Positions 6,153 to 6,344 of a stretch of 6,344 nt of DNA are shown here, one piece after another. The number at the start of each line of letters is the position of its first letter. Positions within the stretch are counted from its first letter, which is position 1. Below the pieces are notes generated by a model. That model was not told where the DNA came from. It did not search any database and saw nothing but the letters and a program-made list of their open reading frames with translations. A program made the translations under genes and the position numbers. The DNA lies in assembly GCA_028287605.1 (NCBI GenBank), contig JAQBPI010000063.1, positions 1-6,344 of the forward strand, in the 5' to 3' direction. The stretch is from Chloroflexota bacterium (lineage in GTDB: Bacteria > Chloroflexota > Dormibacteria > Aeolococcales > Aeolococcaceae).

Positions 6153-6344
6153 TCAGCTCGGCCCGCCGCCCTCCTCCAGCGCCCTCGCGGAGGCCCCCTC
6201 GCGCTCCCGCCGCCACTCCGAGAAGAGGTCGCGGGCGCTGTCCGGCAGGGCCCCGTAGTAGTCGTCGGGATCGAGCCGGTCGGGCCACGGGTCGGCCGCC
6301 GCCACCGCCGGCTCGCGGCGCGCGGTGGCCGCCCACACCTCGCC
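6153..6344 (-). CDS. Unidentified protein, C-terminal part (start outside window)
   Basis: The frame is open from the window edge to a TGA at 6153-6155, giving 63 residues. It contains the acidic/aromatic stretch DPWPDRLDPDDYYGALPDS and then a charged, probably helical tail (ARDLFSEWRREREGASARAL) ending EEGGGPS. I recognise no family. A GTG at 6336-6338 could start a 61-aa protein, but the frame continues past it, so a longer gene cut by the window edge is more likely. It is on the same strand as the cold-shock gene and 204 bases upstream of it, with a possible promoter between. Confidence 0.5.
   Translation of the reverse strand, partial: GEVWAATARREPAVAAADPWPDRLDPDDYYGALPDSARDLFSEWRREREGASARALEEGGGPS

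Overview
The window is very GC-rich, with codon third positions almost all G or C. It reads as chromosomal DNA of a high-GC bacterium, actinobacterial or Chloroflexota/Dormibacterota-like. I infer this from composition, the K+-independent proton-pumping pyrophosphatase and the short cold-shock protein; no marker gene here fixes the phylum. No tRNA, rRNA, CRISPR array or transposase gene was seen.

Layout. Positions 1-126 (+) are the tail of a probable membrane protein. A HAD-family phosphatase follows (219-884, +). Positions 885-1696 are an 812-base non-coding block filled from stop codon to stop codon by two inverted copies of a structured repeat element. An apparent minus-strand operon follows, transcribed from about 4.55 kb down to 1.7 kb: hppA (membrane pyrophosphatase), a VOC-fold protein, and a 110-aa hypothetical protein. 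hppA is divergent from a CinA/MoaB-like protein gene (4620-5432, +) across 122 bases that hold a good hppA -10 element. The 3' end of the CinA-like gene, including its stop codon, is repeated three times in tandem with a 123-base period (5320-5683). A strong GNRA-loop hairpin (5696-5730) then separates it from a convergent cold-shock protein gene (5739-5948, -) with a roughly 200-base upstream leader. The window ends in the C-terminal part of an unrecognised minus-strand gene.

How it fits together. The protein genes are mostly ordinary housekeeping: pyrophosphate-driven proton pumping, phosphatase and nucleotide clean-up, and RNA chaperoning. The unusual content is between genes. Both convergent junctions in the window (HAD/hypothetical and CinA-like/Csp) carry expanded hairpin-rich repeats. 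In the first, the two copies keep the same order of sub-repeats and hairpins, share a 36-base perfectly conserved core, and differ in two hairpin stems by base changes that preserve pairing. That pattern suggests a structured non-coding element (RNA, or a palindromic MITE-like element) and is the best candidate here for something undescribed.
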